A DNA stretch of 64,000 nucleotides from Acestrorhynchus altus. Taxonomy: Eukaryota > Chordata > Actinopteri > Characiformes > Acestrorhynchidae. Positions 1 through 10,614 of this stretch are shown here, piece after piece. Made by a program: the position numbers and the translations under genes. How positions within the stretch are numbered: the first letter of the stretch is position 1; every line of letters begins with the position of its first letter. Location: contig CM067503.1 in the NCBI GenBank assembly GCA_034509495.1, forward strand, positions 15,371,669 through 15,435,668. The letters are read 5' to 3'. A model generated the notes under the pieces. That model was not told the DNA's origin. It ran no database searches and was given only the letters and a program-made list of their open reading frames with translations.

Positions 1-606
1 CACAAGCTCTCATCCGTATCTCTGGAGACTGTAATCATGCTTCTCCATCCTCCACTCTGCCCACCTTCATTGAGTATGTAACCTGCCACACCAGAGACAA
101 TACAACACTGAACCGGTTTAATGCCAACATAAAAGAGGCATAACACTCCCTCCACTTTCACTTGAGAAATATCTACAAGTTTGCATTGTTACTCTTCACC
201 CTGTACACTGCTGACTGCATGTACAGCTCACCAACATTTCACCTCCAGAAGTTCTCTGATGACCCTGCAACAGCGAGTAAAGAGAACTGATTCAGGACTT
301 TGTGAACTGGTGTCTGCAGAACCACATCCAGATAAACATCCAGATAAAAAAAAAAGATGAAAGAACTGGTGGTGGATTTATGCAGGTGCAGACATACCCT
401 TCCACCAGTGAACATCCCGTGACTGTACTTTGAGAGAATGGAGTCTTACAAGTAACCTGGGTGTTCACTTAAACACTAAACTGGACTGGACAGTTAACAC
501 CACTGCACTTCGAAAGAGGCCACAGCACACTACACCTATTAAGAAAACTGAGGTAATTTGGAGTACATAGAGCACTCCTGAGGACATTCCTCAACACGGT
601 GGCATC
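1..606 (+). mobile_element. Jockey-like LINE fragment, 5' part (continues at 1235)
   Basis: A decayed non-LTR retrotransposon with two recognisable stretches. Bases about 1-145 translate to an endonuclease-like segment (SGDCNHASPSSTLPTF... then YVTCHTRDNTTL). Bases about 190-560 jump to the end of the reverse transcriptase: LLFTLYTADCMYSS, HLQKFSDDPA, a W-C-NH-Q-N pattern, KELVVDL, then LGVHLNxKLDWT in another frame. Stops and frameshifts break every part, and most of the RT palm is missing between the two blocks. The order and motifs fit the jockey/Rex/L2-type LINEs common in teleosts; the exact clade is not resolved. The copy begins before the window and is interrupted at 607 by an LTR insertion, resuming at 1235. 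Confidence 0.8.
601..606. repeat. Target-site duplication, left copy (GGCATC)
   Basis: Identical to 1235-1240; brackets the solo LTR exactly at its TG...CA ends. Confidence 0.85.
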
Positions 607-638
607 TGTAAGGAGCCATCTGCAATGCCACCGCCCAG

Positions 639-652
639 CCACCAGGGGGCGC
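639..652 (+). promoter_or_regulatory. CTCF-type motif in the LTR
   Basis: CCACCAGGGGGCGC matches the vertebrate CTCF core consensus (CCASYAGRKGGCRS) at every position. It lies about 30 bp inside the 5' edge of the solo LTR. Occupancy cannot be judged from sequence. Confidence 0.6.
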
Positions 653-821
653 TTGGTGACTGGAAAAACCTGATAATGAGCCTAATGGAGTTCAGGTGTG
701 GTTGGTCTATTTAAGCAGCTCAGAGTCTCTGAGTTTGTTTTCCTTCTCAGTTGAGAAGTAGTTTTCAGTTCACCCCTCCTGCTCACAGCCCTTCCTGGTC
801 TGTGCATCTGGTCTCCCAGGC

Positions 822-900
822 GATGCCATAGCTCACCGGGCTAAGGTGTTCACCTGCGTAGCACAGTGCGTGAGCTTGTGGGGGTTTGAATCCTGTGAAT
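822..900 (+). promoter_or_regulatory. tRNA-like segment with pol III A and B boxes inside the LTR
   Basis: An A-box-like TAGCTCACCGG at 829-839 (one mismatch to TRGCNNAGYGG) is followed by a B box GGTTTGAATCC at 883-893, which fits GGTTYGANTCC. The 54-base start-to-start spacing suits a tRNA with a long variable arm (Ser/Leu type) or a SINE head. There is no clean acceptor stem, so it is not called a tRNA gene. It could be a SINE head captured by the LTR. Confidence 0.5.
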
Positions 901-1234
901 AGTGGATCTATTTATTTATTGTTTTTTCATTACAAACAAAAATAAATCTCCTAATTTCCAGTACAGATCGCTGGAGCCTTCCATTCCCTAGCGATCTGTC
1001 AGTTAAGCCTTTCTTTTCTCTGTTTACCTAAGTTCTCTCTAAGCACTCACATGCCCAACTACTCACAAAATACTTGCACATAGAACAGTGGTAAATATGC
1101 TGCTCTTCATCTTGGCACTGCCTGTTGCCAATCCCTGCTTGTTGTATTTGAGTCCAGAGTAAAATCTGATTTCCCGGTCCCAACCCAGGTGGGTTTTTTT
1201 AAATTAAATTCCACCTGGGTTGCGCCCCGTGACA

Positions 1235-1735
1235 GGCATCTACATTCTTTAATACAGTATTTCAACAGCAGACAGGAAGAGACTGAACAAACTACTTACG
1301 AAGATCAGTTCTGTCCTGGGAAGCAGGTGGTGGGAGACAGAAGGATGTTAGCCAAGTAGGCTTCCATGCTGCAGAATGACTCCCACCCCATGAATGAGAC
1401 TCTAGCAGCACTGGGCAGCTCCTTCAGTGAAGGAGTAATATTGTAGGTCCTTCCTCCCTGCTGCTGTTAGACTGTAAAACCAGCACTTCTGTCAGCAGAC
1501 CACGGACACGCACTCTTAACTTCACACACTATTAGAGTTTTCCAATACAACATAATGTGCAATATTTGTTCCATCTCCCCATGTGTAATTTATCTGTACT
1601 AATTTTGTTTATTATTTATGATGTTGTATATACTGTACTGTATATACTATATTTATTCTTGTAATGAGTACCTTGCTATCCCTTTGCTGCTGCAACATTG
1701 TGAATTTCCCCTCTGTTGGATTATCTTATCTTGCA
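1235..1735 (+). mobile_element. Jockey-like LINE fragment, 3' part and tail
   Basis: Resumes the LINE split by the solo LTR. It reads through typical fish LINE 3' sequence: the tract after the RT (CAGCAGACAGGAAGAG..., CTGCAGAATGAC...), an AT-rich UTR, and a terminal 'GTGAATTTCCCC...TTGGATTATCTTATCTT' block. That block resembles the 3' tails of LINEs elsewhere in the window, such as the minus-strand tail at 38276-38330. The insertion ends near 1735. Confidence 0.7.
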
Positions 1736-1866
1736 GTGAATATGCTTAAAGTAATATTGCATATGTTTTGGGGTTTCTCACCTCTCTGGTGAGAATGTGT
1801 AATTGATCCAAGCAAGCAGAAGATCATTTTTAAATGTGAGTCATGATGAGGTCCTTTTTCTTTCAG

Positions 1867-1994
1867 AGCAGATGAATCTGAGTCAGTCAGTGGAGCACTC
1901 AAAGAGCAAGAGAGAGCATTTTAACGAGCCCCGAACCTCCTGGACCACCCCCAGTGGGTTTGACAGTGGGTGGGTGGATGAGCAGATGCACTGA
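1867..1994 (+). CDS. Candidate terminal coding exon of an unidentified gene
   Basis: A pyrimidine-rich acceptor (CCTTTTTCTTTCAG) ends at 1866. The exon then opens with two bases completing a Glu codon (phase 1) and reads 42 codons to a TGA at 1992-1994. Residues are polar and charged: SQSVEHSKSKREHFNEP, then RTSWTTPSGFDSGW, ending DEQMH. Composition is more GC-rich than the flanks and there is no similarity to the repeats around it. An AATAAA lies about 400 bases downstream (near 2391-2398), compatible with a 3' UTR. I do not recognise the protein; if real, the rest of the gene lies before the window. A chance ORF behind a cryptic acceptor remains possible. Confidence 0.4.
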
Positions 1995-4260
1995 GTCTGC
2001 CATTCTGATATCTCCATGTTCATATAAACTCTTGTATTGCCATCCTGTTTATATGTTGCCAGATCCTTGTTTACATGAATGTGACGTATGTACATAAAGT
2101 TGTGGCATAGTGTGGTATATTACTCATTGCAGGGATAATTTACCAGAACACTGATATTGTGTATTTGATTTTTTTTAGCAGAATTACAATAAGTCTCTCT
2201 GAAACAGAGATTTTAGAAGTGTTCATGGTCACATAAAGGCAGACCCAAAGGAGAAAAAACTGTGGTGTGGATATAATGTTCACTACATCTTAACCACTAG
2301 ATGTTGACTTAATAGAATAGTGATAAATGCTCATTTAAGCAATACAAAACAAACTTTTTTTTTATAAAACACCAGTTATTAATAATCATCTCAATAAATA
2401 AAGAAAACTAAAACTGGAAACTAGAACTAGCTACATCCAGTTGTTTAAGATGAAGCTGCTATGTTCTTGAATGAGAAGGGGCAATTAAATGCATATCGAT
2501 TTGTCAACCAGTTGATTAACATTTTAACGATTTCAAAGGTGTGACTATAGTATGTATGTCCAATTTAGTTACTATAAGTTGTACTCATTGTTGATAACAA
2601 ATGCACACACAGCTTGTCAAGTCCCTGTAGAGAAATACTGCCAATACAATAGGAATACTGCCAATAAATATGAATCAATTGGCACAATGCCTAATTCCAG
2701 GCATGGGCTACAAGGCTATGGAGCAGTGGAACTGTGATCACCAGAATGATGGTGCTCCATCCTATACTTTTGGAATGGGTTAGGTAGTTGTGAATGAGGT
2801 GGGGTGATGATCATCCAACATCCTGACCATAGTAATTGTCTTGTCGCTGAATCAAATCCTTATAGAAATTCTCTCCGAATCTATTAGAAAGTGTTCCCTG
2901 AATTGTAGAGACACTTACTACAACAAAAGCAGGATGAATTCATTTCAATACACTTGACTTCAAAACAAACAGTGAATGAGCAAGCATCCCAATACATCTG
3001 GCCATTTAGTGTAGCTTAATATTCTCATTTTGTTTCTCTTGAAAGTGTAAAATGTTTAACGCTTAAAATGACATTTTGAGATTACAGTATATTATTTAAA
3101 TGTGATAAGTGATTGGAAAAAATCAAATTACATTTCATTCCAAAAAAAACTAATTATACTGATGTCAAGAATTTCATTTGTGGAACCACTTTGCCTTTTA
3201 AAATTATGTAAATACAAAATGTCATTTTTCACCATTTAAATTTGTCAAACCTTGCAAAAATACCTACAAAAGTGCAAAGCTGTGAGTTGAGCTTTAAGTC
3301 AGTTACCTTTATTGAAATTGTGAGTCACTGGATTTGTCTGTTCTTCAGGCAGTGTGCATTCAGTGATGCAGGTCTGTTTCTTATGCTAGTGAAGATTTAT
3401 GTTTAATGGGAAAAGAATCGACTTGGAGGGTTGCAGGGTGTAGTTACTTTCAGGCTCAATGAAGTCATGTAGATTGTTGGAGATGAAATTATATGGTCCA
3501 ACCATCAGTTCTCTAAAGAAATGCCAAAATGTTTCTTAACTCAGTGTTACAAAAGAAACACTTCTAGTTCCCATACAGAAACTTTTTAATGAATAATTCT
3601 TTAGAGATGGTTCTTCTTTGTCAAATGTGAAGAACATTTTAGAAGTTTAAAGACTTCCACGTAATGTAGATATTTAAAAGTTTTCAAATAATCATTTGTG
3701 TCACTACAGACATCGACAAGAACTGACTCTTAAATCTTGCATGACTTGTACAATGTACATGTCCCAAATGAATATGTGATCATCAATCTGAAATCTGGCA
3801 GTGAGAATAGACCATTAACAACATTGGTCTTATGAAACATTAACTCATAAATGGAATGGTCTAATGAGTGAATTCTTTGGCTGAATATCTGGCAAACTAA
3901 GGATTCACAGTGAAAGCATACAGCTAGTCAGCTTAAGGTCCCTTTCTTACTGTTTACAAAATCATCCTTAATTAACATTAAATACTGTTTTCACAAGATC
4001 CATGCATGAGAACTACTTTAATGTATTATTTTTAGCGAATAATACCACTGAATGCATCCTGTCATACCTGGCACATTAGCGGTGGTGAGGTGGGTCTTCC
4101 ATGGATCCCATCATTAGGCTTTAGGTGTTGCAAGTTCAGTGGTTTAAGTTCCAGACAATTCCTACAAATTCCTACCTGATGTTTTGGAGATGTTCTGATC
4201 CAGTTCACCCTGGTCTCCAGAGGAATTTGTAAATAGTTATTGTAAATAGACTAAAATAGC
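1995..4260. other. AT-rich unique sequence, possible 3' UTR at its start
   Basis: No coding, RNA or transposon signature found. The first 400 bases could be the 3' UTR of the 1867-1994 exon, with AATAAA motifs near 2391-2398. The remainder is plain AT-rich sequence with poly-A/T runs and only short chance ORFs. Confidence 0.4.
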
Positions 4261-4379
4261 AATAAAAAAAAAACAGATATCAAGCCAAATATTGGACATA
4301 CCTTATGCATATGCACACAACTTAGTAACACAATCCAGACATGCAGGAATCAAACAATTTAAAATTGAAAGCAACCAAA

Positions 4380-4500
4380 GTACTTACATTAACTAAACCC
4401 ACGTCTCAAACCTAATCCTAAACCAAACTATCTCCATCTTTAATCTGAATTTAATCTAAATTTAACCTCACCTACACCAAACAATCCAATACAATGCTAT
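4380..4500 (-). repeat. Degenerate telomere-like tract (CCTAAAC type)
   Basis: Repeated CTAAACC / CCTAATC / TAACCT words, the complement of the GGTTAG-type repeats at 40.3-41.4 kb. Heavily mutated; boundaries approximate. Confidence 0.4.
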
Positions 4501-4689
4501 ACAATACTGAAACCTAATAATAACCAAAAAACAAAAAAATGTGTCAGTGTGAATGAAACAACTATATAGTTTATATAATTGTATATAAACAATTATATTC
4601 CCAAATGATTAAAGCTTTTATGTTAATATCACTCACCTAAATAATTATTTTTGCCACCACAATATTTTACTTACTTTTATCATATACTG

Positions 4690-5000
4690 TATGTAACAGC
4701 CACAGTGTGTTTACTGTTCTCCAACAGTCAGAGTTTTCTTTAACCTTACAAGACCTCTGGCTCAGATTCCAGCCTGTCCAGGCCCCAGGCAGGAAATTGA
4801 GATGTGAAGATTGTTTGGGCCTCATTTGCTGCACTGTTCCAAGAGCTCTTTCTCCCGAGTCATGCCTAATGTGTGCACCCCCTCTGTCTGACACACTCAT
4901 CCCTCTCACCTGGCATGGAGAAGCAGAGATGCATCACAATCGGTCACGCTCGTCCTTCCCCTAAACACATCTCCAGTGGTGAGTCATATGTGTCCTGGAT
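4690..5000. other. Unique, GC-enriched stretch (possible conserved element)
   Basis: About 300 bases clearly richer in GC than the neighbourhood, without similarity to repeats in the window. An 85-codon ORF crosses it (4707-4964), but an overlapping 80-codon ORF on the other strand and absence of a recognisable domain argue against coding. Could be a regulatory element; no comparative data are available. Confidence 0.25.
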
Positions 5001-6540
5001 GGTGGGGCTGTATTGTTAGAAGCTGTACTGCCTCAAGATGTTACCCTCATGTGTGATGAATCATAGGAAGCAGCTGGACCTGCAAATGAAACTGGGGAAA
5101 AGGCAGAAGAGAGGCTTTGATCTGGGTGGACCTTCAGTGTTAGGTCATCTGGGCATACAACAGACCTTTTGGATTTTTGTTGAAAAACCTGACTAGAAAC
5201 ATAGATTTACAAGAGAAGCAACATTTTTTTTTATTTTAAAGTAAGTCACAAGATTTTTTATTATTATATTTATTTAACCATTTCCCATGAAATGTTCACT
5301 GAGTGTAAAAGACATCTGACATTTTTAAATGGTCAGAAATGTCCATTAAGTACAAGTTATTAATCTTTCAGCAGATTTGACTGAGGTTATTAGAGATAAG
5401 ATCATTCAAGAGATAAAGACTGCTGGTTCCAAAAGCATTCAAAATATGATTCAGAGAAACAGGGAAAATATGAAGGACCTGTAAGGTCACCAAAACTGCT
5501 TTCTTCAGAGAGAAAATGAAGCTCAACAGATCTGAAAAATCCATAGGTTTTCCTGTTTAATCTTCCTCTGTGAGAGAACAACTCTGTCCTCTGGGTCTGA
5601 AAGCTGATCAAGAAGCAAATGAGCATTTATAAGCTTAACATGACACATCAGAGTCAGAGTGTCAGAGAGTGGGTAAGCTAAACACAACATTGGAGATGGG
5701 TCAGCCCTATCTGCATATTTATTATTTATTTTCATTTTCAATTTTAATTTGTCATTTTATATTTGATTAGCCTAAAATCATTCTTGAACTTGAAGTTTAA
5801 AACACTTTTCTTATCTCATGTTTCTCTTCTTGAGAACTTTTCACTCAGTCTCTTATATTTTCACTTTCTTGCATGCAAACATGATACTTTTGGAGACTGT
5901 GGCCAAAACAAACATTTATAAAATGCATCTTATTGATGAAGACCATGTTATGCAGAATTCAGATGGAGAATCTTGTGATGTCACAGGTTGCATTCCGACA
6001 ACTTCCAAGCAGCAACACTGCTCAATAGTCCATTGCTCAGTCATGTGTCAGCTTGGCTTTAACATTCTGGCCAGCATACATGTCATTCTATCACAGTTTT
6101 TGCATCATTCAGATATTTCTTGACTGCACAGTTCCTTTTAACTAGCATTTCTGAACAAGATTTTGGGCAGTGGCACAAGATTTGTAGCATCAATTAGTAT
6201 CAATATCAGATCCTGAGTTAGCTGCTTAGAGAAGCCCATGGCTCTTACAAAGAATCAGAATTTATCGCCATGACATTCTAATGACCTGTCCTAATTAGTC
6301 AACTAAGGCTTTATGGGTTAATAAGATTGACTTCAAATCACAACTGGAAGATTTTCAAAACATTTTTGTTATTATTTCCCCCTATTTCTGAAGTTCTTCT
6401 AATACTAATACACTGGATACAAATTTATATAGAAATTTATATAGAAAGGTATTACTTTCATGTTTTAAAATAGTCCAATGCTATATTCTAGTCCATAAGC
6501 AGCTGTAAATGTCTACGACATGTATTTATTTATACAGTAC
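5000..6540. other. No recognisable feature
   Basis: Unique AT-rich sequence. The open frames (5402-5741 on the minus strand, 5818-6123 on the plus strand) show no family signature and no splice-site support. Confidence 0.4.
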
Positions 6541-6545
6541 ATTAA

Positions 6546-6550
6546 TGTAT

Positions 6551-6581
<31 letters not shown>

Positions 6582-6584
6582 TTC
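6546..6584. repeat. (TTTA)n microsatellite
   Basis: Nearly uninterrupted TTTA/ATTT units, about nine copies. Confidence 0.95.
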
Positions 6585-6829
6585 ATTTAATGAGATAGAC
6601 CCTCATCTTATTCTGAAGTTGAAACACTCAGTGAATGTCATGGGAATAGTGTAAAAGGTCATTTTGAACACAAAAAATAATACATAGTTTTCTATTTAAT
6701 TTCTGAAAATCTCTAAAGAATTTGATGTATATAATGTTTTAGTGTTTCACAAAATAATTATTGATGTTTAAATAAATTATATCAGAGTATTTTTTATCAT
6801 GATAATAAGTATCATTATCTTCCCCACTA

Positions 6830-7560
6830 TAATTAAAAGTATATTTGAGAAGCTGTTTTCAGTGAGTTGGGGGGTTAGTGCCAAAAGTGCGCAGGCCAAT
6901 GCCTGCTGCATCCACCCATACCGCTGTCACTACAGCAGTAATACCTGTGGGCTGTCATGTAGTAACATACTACTCATCATAAAATAATGAACAATTGAGT
7001 AGATAGATGAACAGATCAATAAACATACATGCTTAAAACACAGCACAAGTCTAGATAAAAAAATAGTAATGGCCAAACTACTCTCCCTGGACGTGAGCAC
7101 CCTTTGGGAATCCATAGTCTTTACTCATTCCTGCTTCAATAACACTGTCGTTAAGCTCTTCACTCAAAGAGTCAGACAGCCCTGTCTTGGTGCAATGCCA
7201 TAGCTCTAGTCTAGGGGCCATTCTCCCTCTCTTTTTAATTACATTGGCCTTTTCGTGGCAATGGCACTATGCAAATCCTTCCAGCATCTGCAATAGGAGT
7301 GAAATGTGCTTGTCTTTTTGGTCTTGTGACCCTGCTTGCACAATTACGAGTGGTATAATCAAAGCAGATCGACTAAAAGTCATCTTAATTAATGGCGACG
7401 CTGAGCCTGCCCTTCATAATCAGGCCTGCATAGCTCTCCTATGCGTTCCATCCGCTGGCCCAGGCTAATGCAATCACTGCTGCCAGCACTGACATTTACA
7501 GCCCTGTTTATTTGTGAGCACTAATTAAGAAATGATAGGCTAGTCCAGGCAAGCCATTCT
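6830..7560. other. Candidate conserved non-coding region
   Basis: Two complex blocks, about 6830-6970 and 7180-7560, unlike the repeats around them. The second contains homeodomain-type AATTAAT/TTAATTAA words (CTTAATTAATGGCGAC near 7383 and CACTAATTAAGAAATG near 7518), an octamer-like ATGCAAAT (near 7269) and balanced composition. No sustained coding signature: the 93-codon ORF at 7187-7468 has no domain. Proposed as an enhancer-type element purely from sequence texture. Confidence 0.3.
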
Positions 7561-8940
7561 CACATGACAATGGATATCCATTAATTTACTCAAATGAAAA
7601 TAGAATAGATTACAGTTGGGAAGAAAATATCAGCTTCATTTATTGAATTCATTGTTATTTTCATTTTTAAAGTAAATATATCATAAAGATCTCCAGAAGA
7701 GGAGGAAAGCAATACTAGAGCAAGATGTGCTTTATGGGTAATGCAGTTCTTTATGATAAACCAAAATAATAGGGAATATGGAAGAGATTTCAAGATAATT
7801 CCTAATTATTTCTAACTTTAAGAAAAGCAACATGTAGATTTTTTTTTCCTCCTCTAAACTGTAGGCTTCTGTGATTGCTTCATAAGCTGGGGTTTGTCTC
7901 CATCTAGTGGACTATAGTTTGCACTATTAGATCAAATGAGTGTGAAAAGTAAACAAAAATATTTTTAGGTATGAATTAGTTGTTTTATCATCACTGTGTT
8001 ATATTATTATATTGTAATTGCCCTGGTTTAAATGTTGGTGAAAATGAATAAAATGTGTTTACCTTTAAACCTTTAAACAATTCCTGTCAAAACCATGAAC
8101 TTTAAACAAGCAACTTTTAAACAGACAAAGAATAATTAAATCATTTTTACATGCAATTATTTTTTCCCTCTGGCTGTGTGACTGGTACTGTTAGAGGCTT
8201 TTAATTGGAGGAAGGAGAGGTGGGTTGTCCAAGTCCAGAAAGTAGATGAGATGAGCATTTTTACTTTCTGAACTGGGATTACTCTCCTCTGTTCAGGATG
8301 AAGGAACACATGATGTGTTCAATTATTATTACATTAAAAAAAACGGGATGAATGCACAATCAAAAAATAAGGTACTAATAGTTTTTACCTCACATATGTT
8401 CTCAAATAAGAGTAATAAGAGTTCAATTTGCTGATAAAAGATAGTTAAGTACATATAATAGACTGTTTTCTCAATTATTGCATGTTCAGTCATCTATAAC
8501 GACACCAAAAATTTGTTGTAATAAGTTGTTAAGTGTTAAAGCCTTTTTGTAGTGGCTCAGATGAAACAGACAAGATTACATGTACAGTGAAAAGTGTAGA
8601 ATGTACAACAGTATGAACACAAAACTAACAAACAAACAAACAAACAAAAAACCCTACAAGCCTTAGACACTTCCTTATAATCAGAATTTTTTTTGTACTT
8701 TGTCAAAAAATGCAGTGCAAAGTGCTATACAGAGTGCTTTAAAAGAAAAATACAATTATGCGTTTAAGAAAGCTGTAATTTGAATATGAATATGAACAAA
8801 AATAAAAAATACAAAACAGTATGAAGAGGAAATATAATACTTTTATCATGTGAGAACATCATAAAAGTTTATAATATAAAACTGTAAAATTAATTTAATA
8901 AAAAAACTAAGCAAAAATACAAAGAGTTATAGCTATGAAG
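7560..8940. other. No recognisable feature apart from a short (AAAC)n
   Basis: AT-rich unique sequence. An (AAAC)n microsatellite of about six units lies at 8627-8650. Confidence 0.4.
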
Positions 8941-8949
8941 TATTTTGGA

Positions 8950-9065
8950 GATACCTTGTTTATGTATCTTGTTCATCCTTCACACAGTCCACATCATCAG
9001 TGGTCAGTTTTTGACCACAGGACCATTGTTGATTGGATAGCATTCTTGGCAATGCTGTTATGCCT
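8950..9065 (+). repeat. Decayed dispersed fish repeat (CATCAGTGGTC family)
   Basis: CATCAGTGGTC...GACCACAGGACCATTGTTGATTGGATA resembles a high-copy repeat I recall from otophysan genomes, whose other half is seen at 52240-52480. Heavily mutated and partial; class unknown. Confidence 0.4.
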
Positions 9066-9529
9066 GATAATTCGTTATTCAGAGGCTACACCACAAGATG
9101 CACCGAAGATATGGTGTATGAATTTGTATGGTATGTACTGAGTACAATGTTTTGCTGCAGAACAGAGCATTATTATGTTGCTGAATCCAGTCAGCTGAAA
9201 TGAACCCAGGTCATTTTGCAGGGAAGCACTAGGGTAAGTATGACACCATTCAGCCTTAGAAAATCATGTCAATAGTTTGGAACTTCACTGTATTCAATGT
9301 TCAGCAATCTGGTGTCAGTAGTACACTACACTTATGATTTGTGGGACTTGAATTCAGCAGCACAGCAGTGAGTATATACTGTAGTTGCATTGACTGTATT
9401 TCATTTCCCCCCAGTGGTCGAGTTACAGTAATGTAGGTTAGGTCATGTCCACTGAGAGAGTAACTCATCAAATAAGTATATCATGGTATTAATGGTATTT
9501 AATAACTAGTTTGTTTTATACTATAGGTC

Positions 9530-9980
9530 ACTTATTTGATTTTCAATAATGTAGCTGTATTCAGTCAAATTAAGGTAATAAGAAAAATACTGGAAATATG
9601 TGTGAGGGCAGGTCAGAACAGAGACATGCACAGAATGAAATTAAGCAAAACACAAAAAACAAGTGAAACAGTCCAGGTCAGAATCAAACCGCAGGGCAAA
9701 CAGGGTAGCAGGACCAGAAAGATAATAAACAGGGCTAGAAAAAATTGTAAATGGGATACAGAAAACAGGTCATACCCTGAGAAATCAAAGTTCATCAACA
9801 GAAACATGGTAATTTACAGAGAACTGGAGACAACAGCTTATCTTAAAAACCATATCCATATTAAAACACTTTATTAATTCTAATTAGTGTTTGAGAACAT
9901 TGCGAGTCACGTGATCCATCAGGTGATGGAGCTGAGGACCATGGGAGTTGGAATCTGGAGCAATGGAGAGGGAGGTGATA
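9530..9980 (-). mobile_element. 3' LTR of the gypsy-like element
   Basis: On the minus strand the polypurine tract TTTGGGGGAAC is followed immediately by TATCACCTCCC, a mutated version of the TGTCACxTCCC start seen in the LTR at 24712-25160. The following 450 bases have the T-rich, coding-free character of an LTR. The inner edge at 9980 is well supported by the PPT; the outer edge near 9530 is a guess. Confidence 0.55.
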
Positions 9981-10244
9981 GTTCCCCCAAATGAGGGCAG
10001 CCATGGCGTCGAACTACCATGCTCCCAGAAGCAGCAGAACATGAGGCAGAAGGACCCCCAGAGCCAGGAGAGGACTGGACTGGACAAGGGTCAATGTAGC
10101 GTTGGACCTACTGAACCGGGCAGGAACTGGGTAGTTCTCCTTGACTCATCCCTAGGAAGCAGGCAGGTTTGTCCAGGCATGGACATCTGCAACCAACCTA
10201 GTAACCAAAACGTCAATCCCATCAGCAGTTGTATTTCCCGAGGA

Positions 10245-10480
10245 AGCTGAAGAAGGCAGGCCTGGGCATGGACATCCTCAGGTCATTTTATGGTATGATG
10301 CCTGCACTGTAGCAGAGAAGAGGATGTTGCAGAGAGTGATAAAGTCTGCAAAGAGGACCATCGGATGTAGCTTACCACCTTTCAGTGACATTTAAACCAA
10401 CAGATGCAAGAACAGAGCCACCTGCATTCACCATGATCCGACCCAACCTGCACACAGATGTTTTTTTCTAGCCACATTAG
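10245..10480 (+). mobile_element. Jockey-like LINE fragment, RT C-terminal end
   Basis: Translates in pieces to FPRKLKKAGLGMDILRSFYG, then RTIGCSLPPFSDI after stops. This is the conserved RKLK...LxxFY block that follows the RT in the same LINE group as 1-1735. It sits between gypsy sequence and the Tc1-like copy. Confidence 0.6.
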
Positions 10481-10567
10481 TCTATTTTCTATGTCTTTTT
10501 ATTTATGTAAATAATTTAAATACAGTACACTTTAACACAGTACACCAAACCTGGGTAACTCTATGTA

Positions 10568-10568
<1 letters not shown>

Positions 10569-10612
<44 letters not shown>
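10569..10612. repeat. (TG)n(TA)n(CA)n compound microsatellite
   Basis: About 7 TG, 12 TA and 3 CA units in succession; abuts the left end of the Tc1-like remnant and is self-complementary at its ends. Confidence 0.95.

Positions 10613-10614
<2 letters not shown>

Larger units (their letters stand above)
607..1234 (+). mobile_element. Solo LTR inserted in the LINE, with 6-bp target-site duplication
   Basis: A 628-bp unit starting TG (607-608) and ending CA (1233-1234), flanked by identical GGCATC at 601-606 and 1235-1240; removing it restores the LINE. It has LTR anatomy in the right order: a TATA-like TATTTAAG at 708-715 and an AATAAA signal at 941-946. No internal region or partner LTR is present, so it is a solo LTR left by LTR-LTR recombination. 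It resembles Ty3/gypsy LTRs of fish, but the family is not identified. It carries a CTCF-like core (639-652), a tRNA-like segment (about 822-900) and an 11-bp inverted repeat (1182-1192 with 1211-1221). Confidence 0.88.

Noticed and set aside
829..893. A tRNA gene
   Set aside because: A and B boxes are present, but no matching acceptor stem or convincing anticodon arm is seen; described as tRNA-like only.
5818..6123. 101-codon plus-strand ORF
   Set aside because: No recognisable motif, AT-biased composition and no repeat or exon support.
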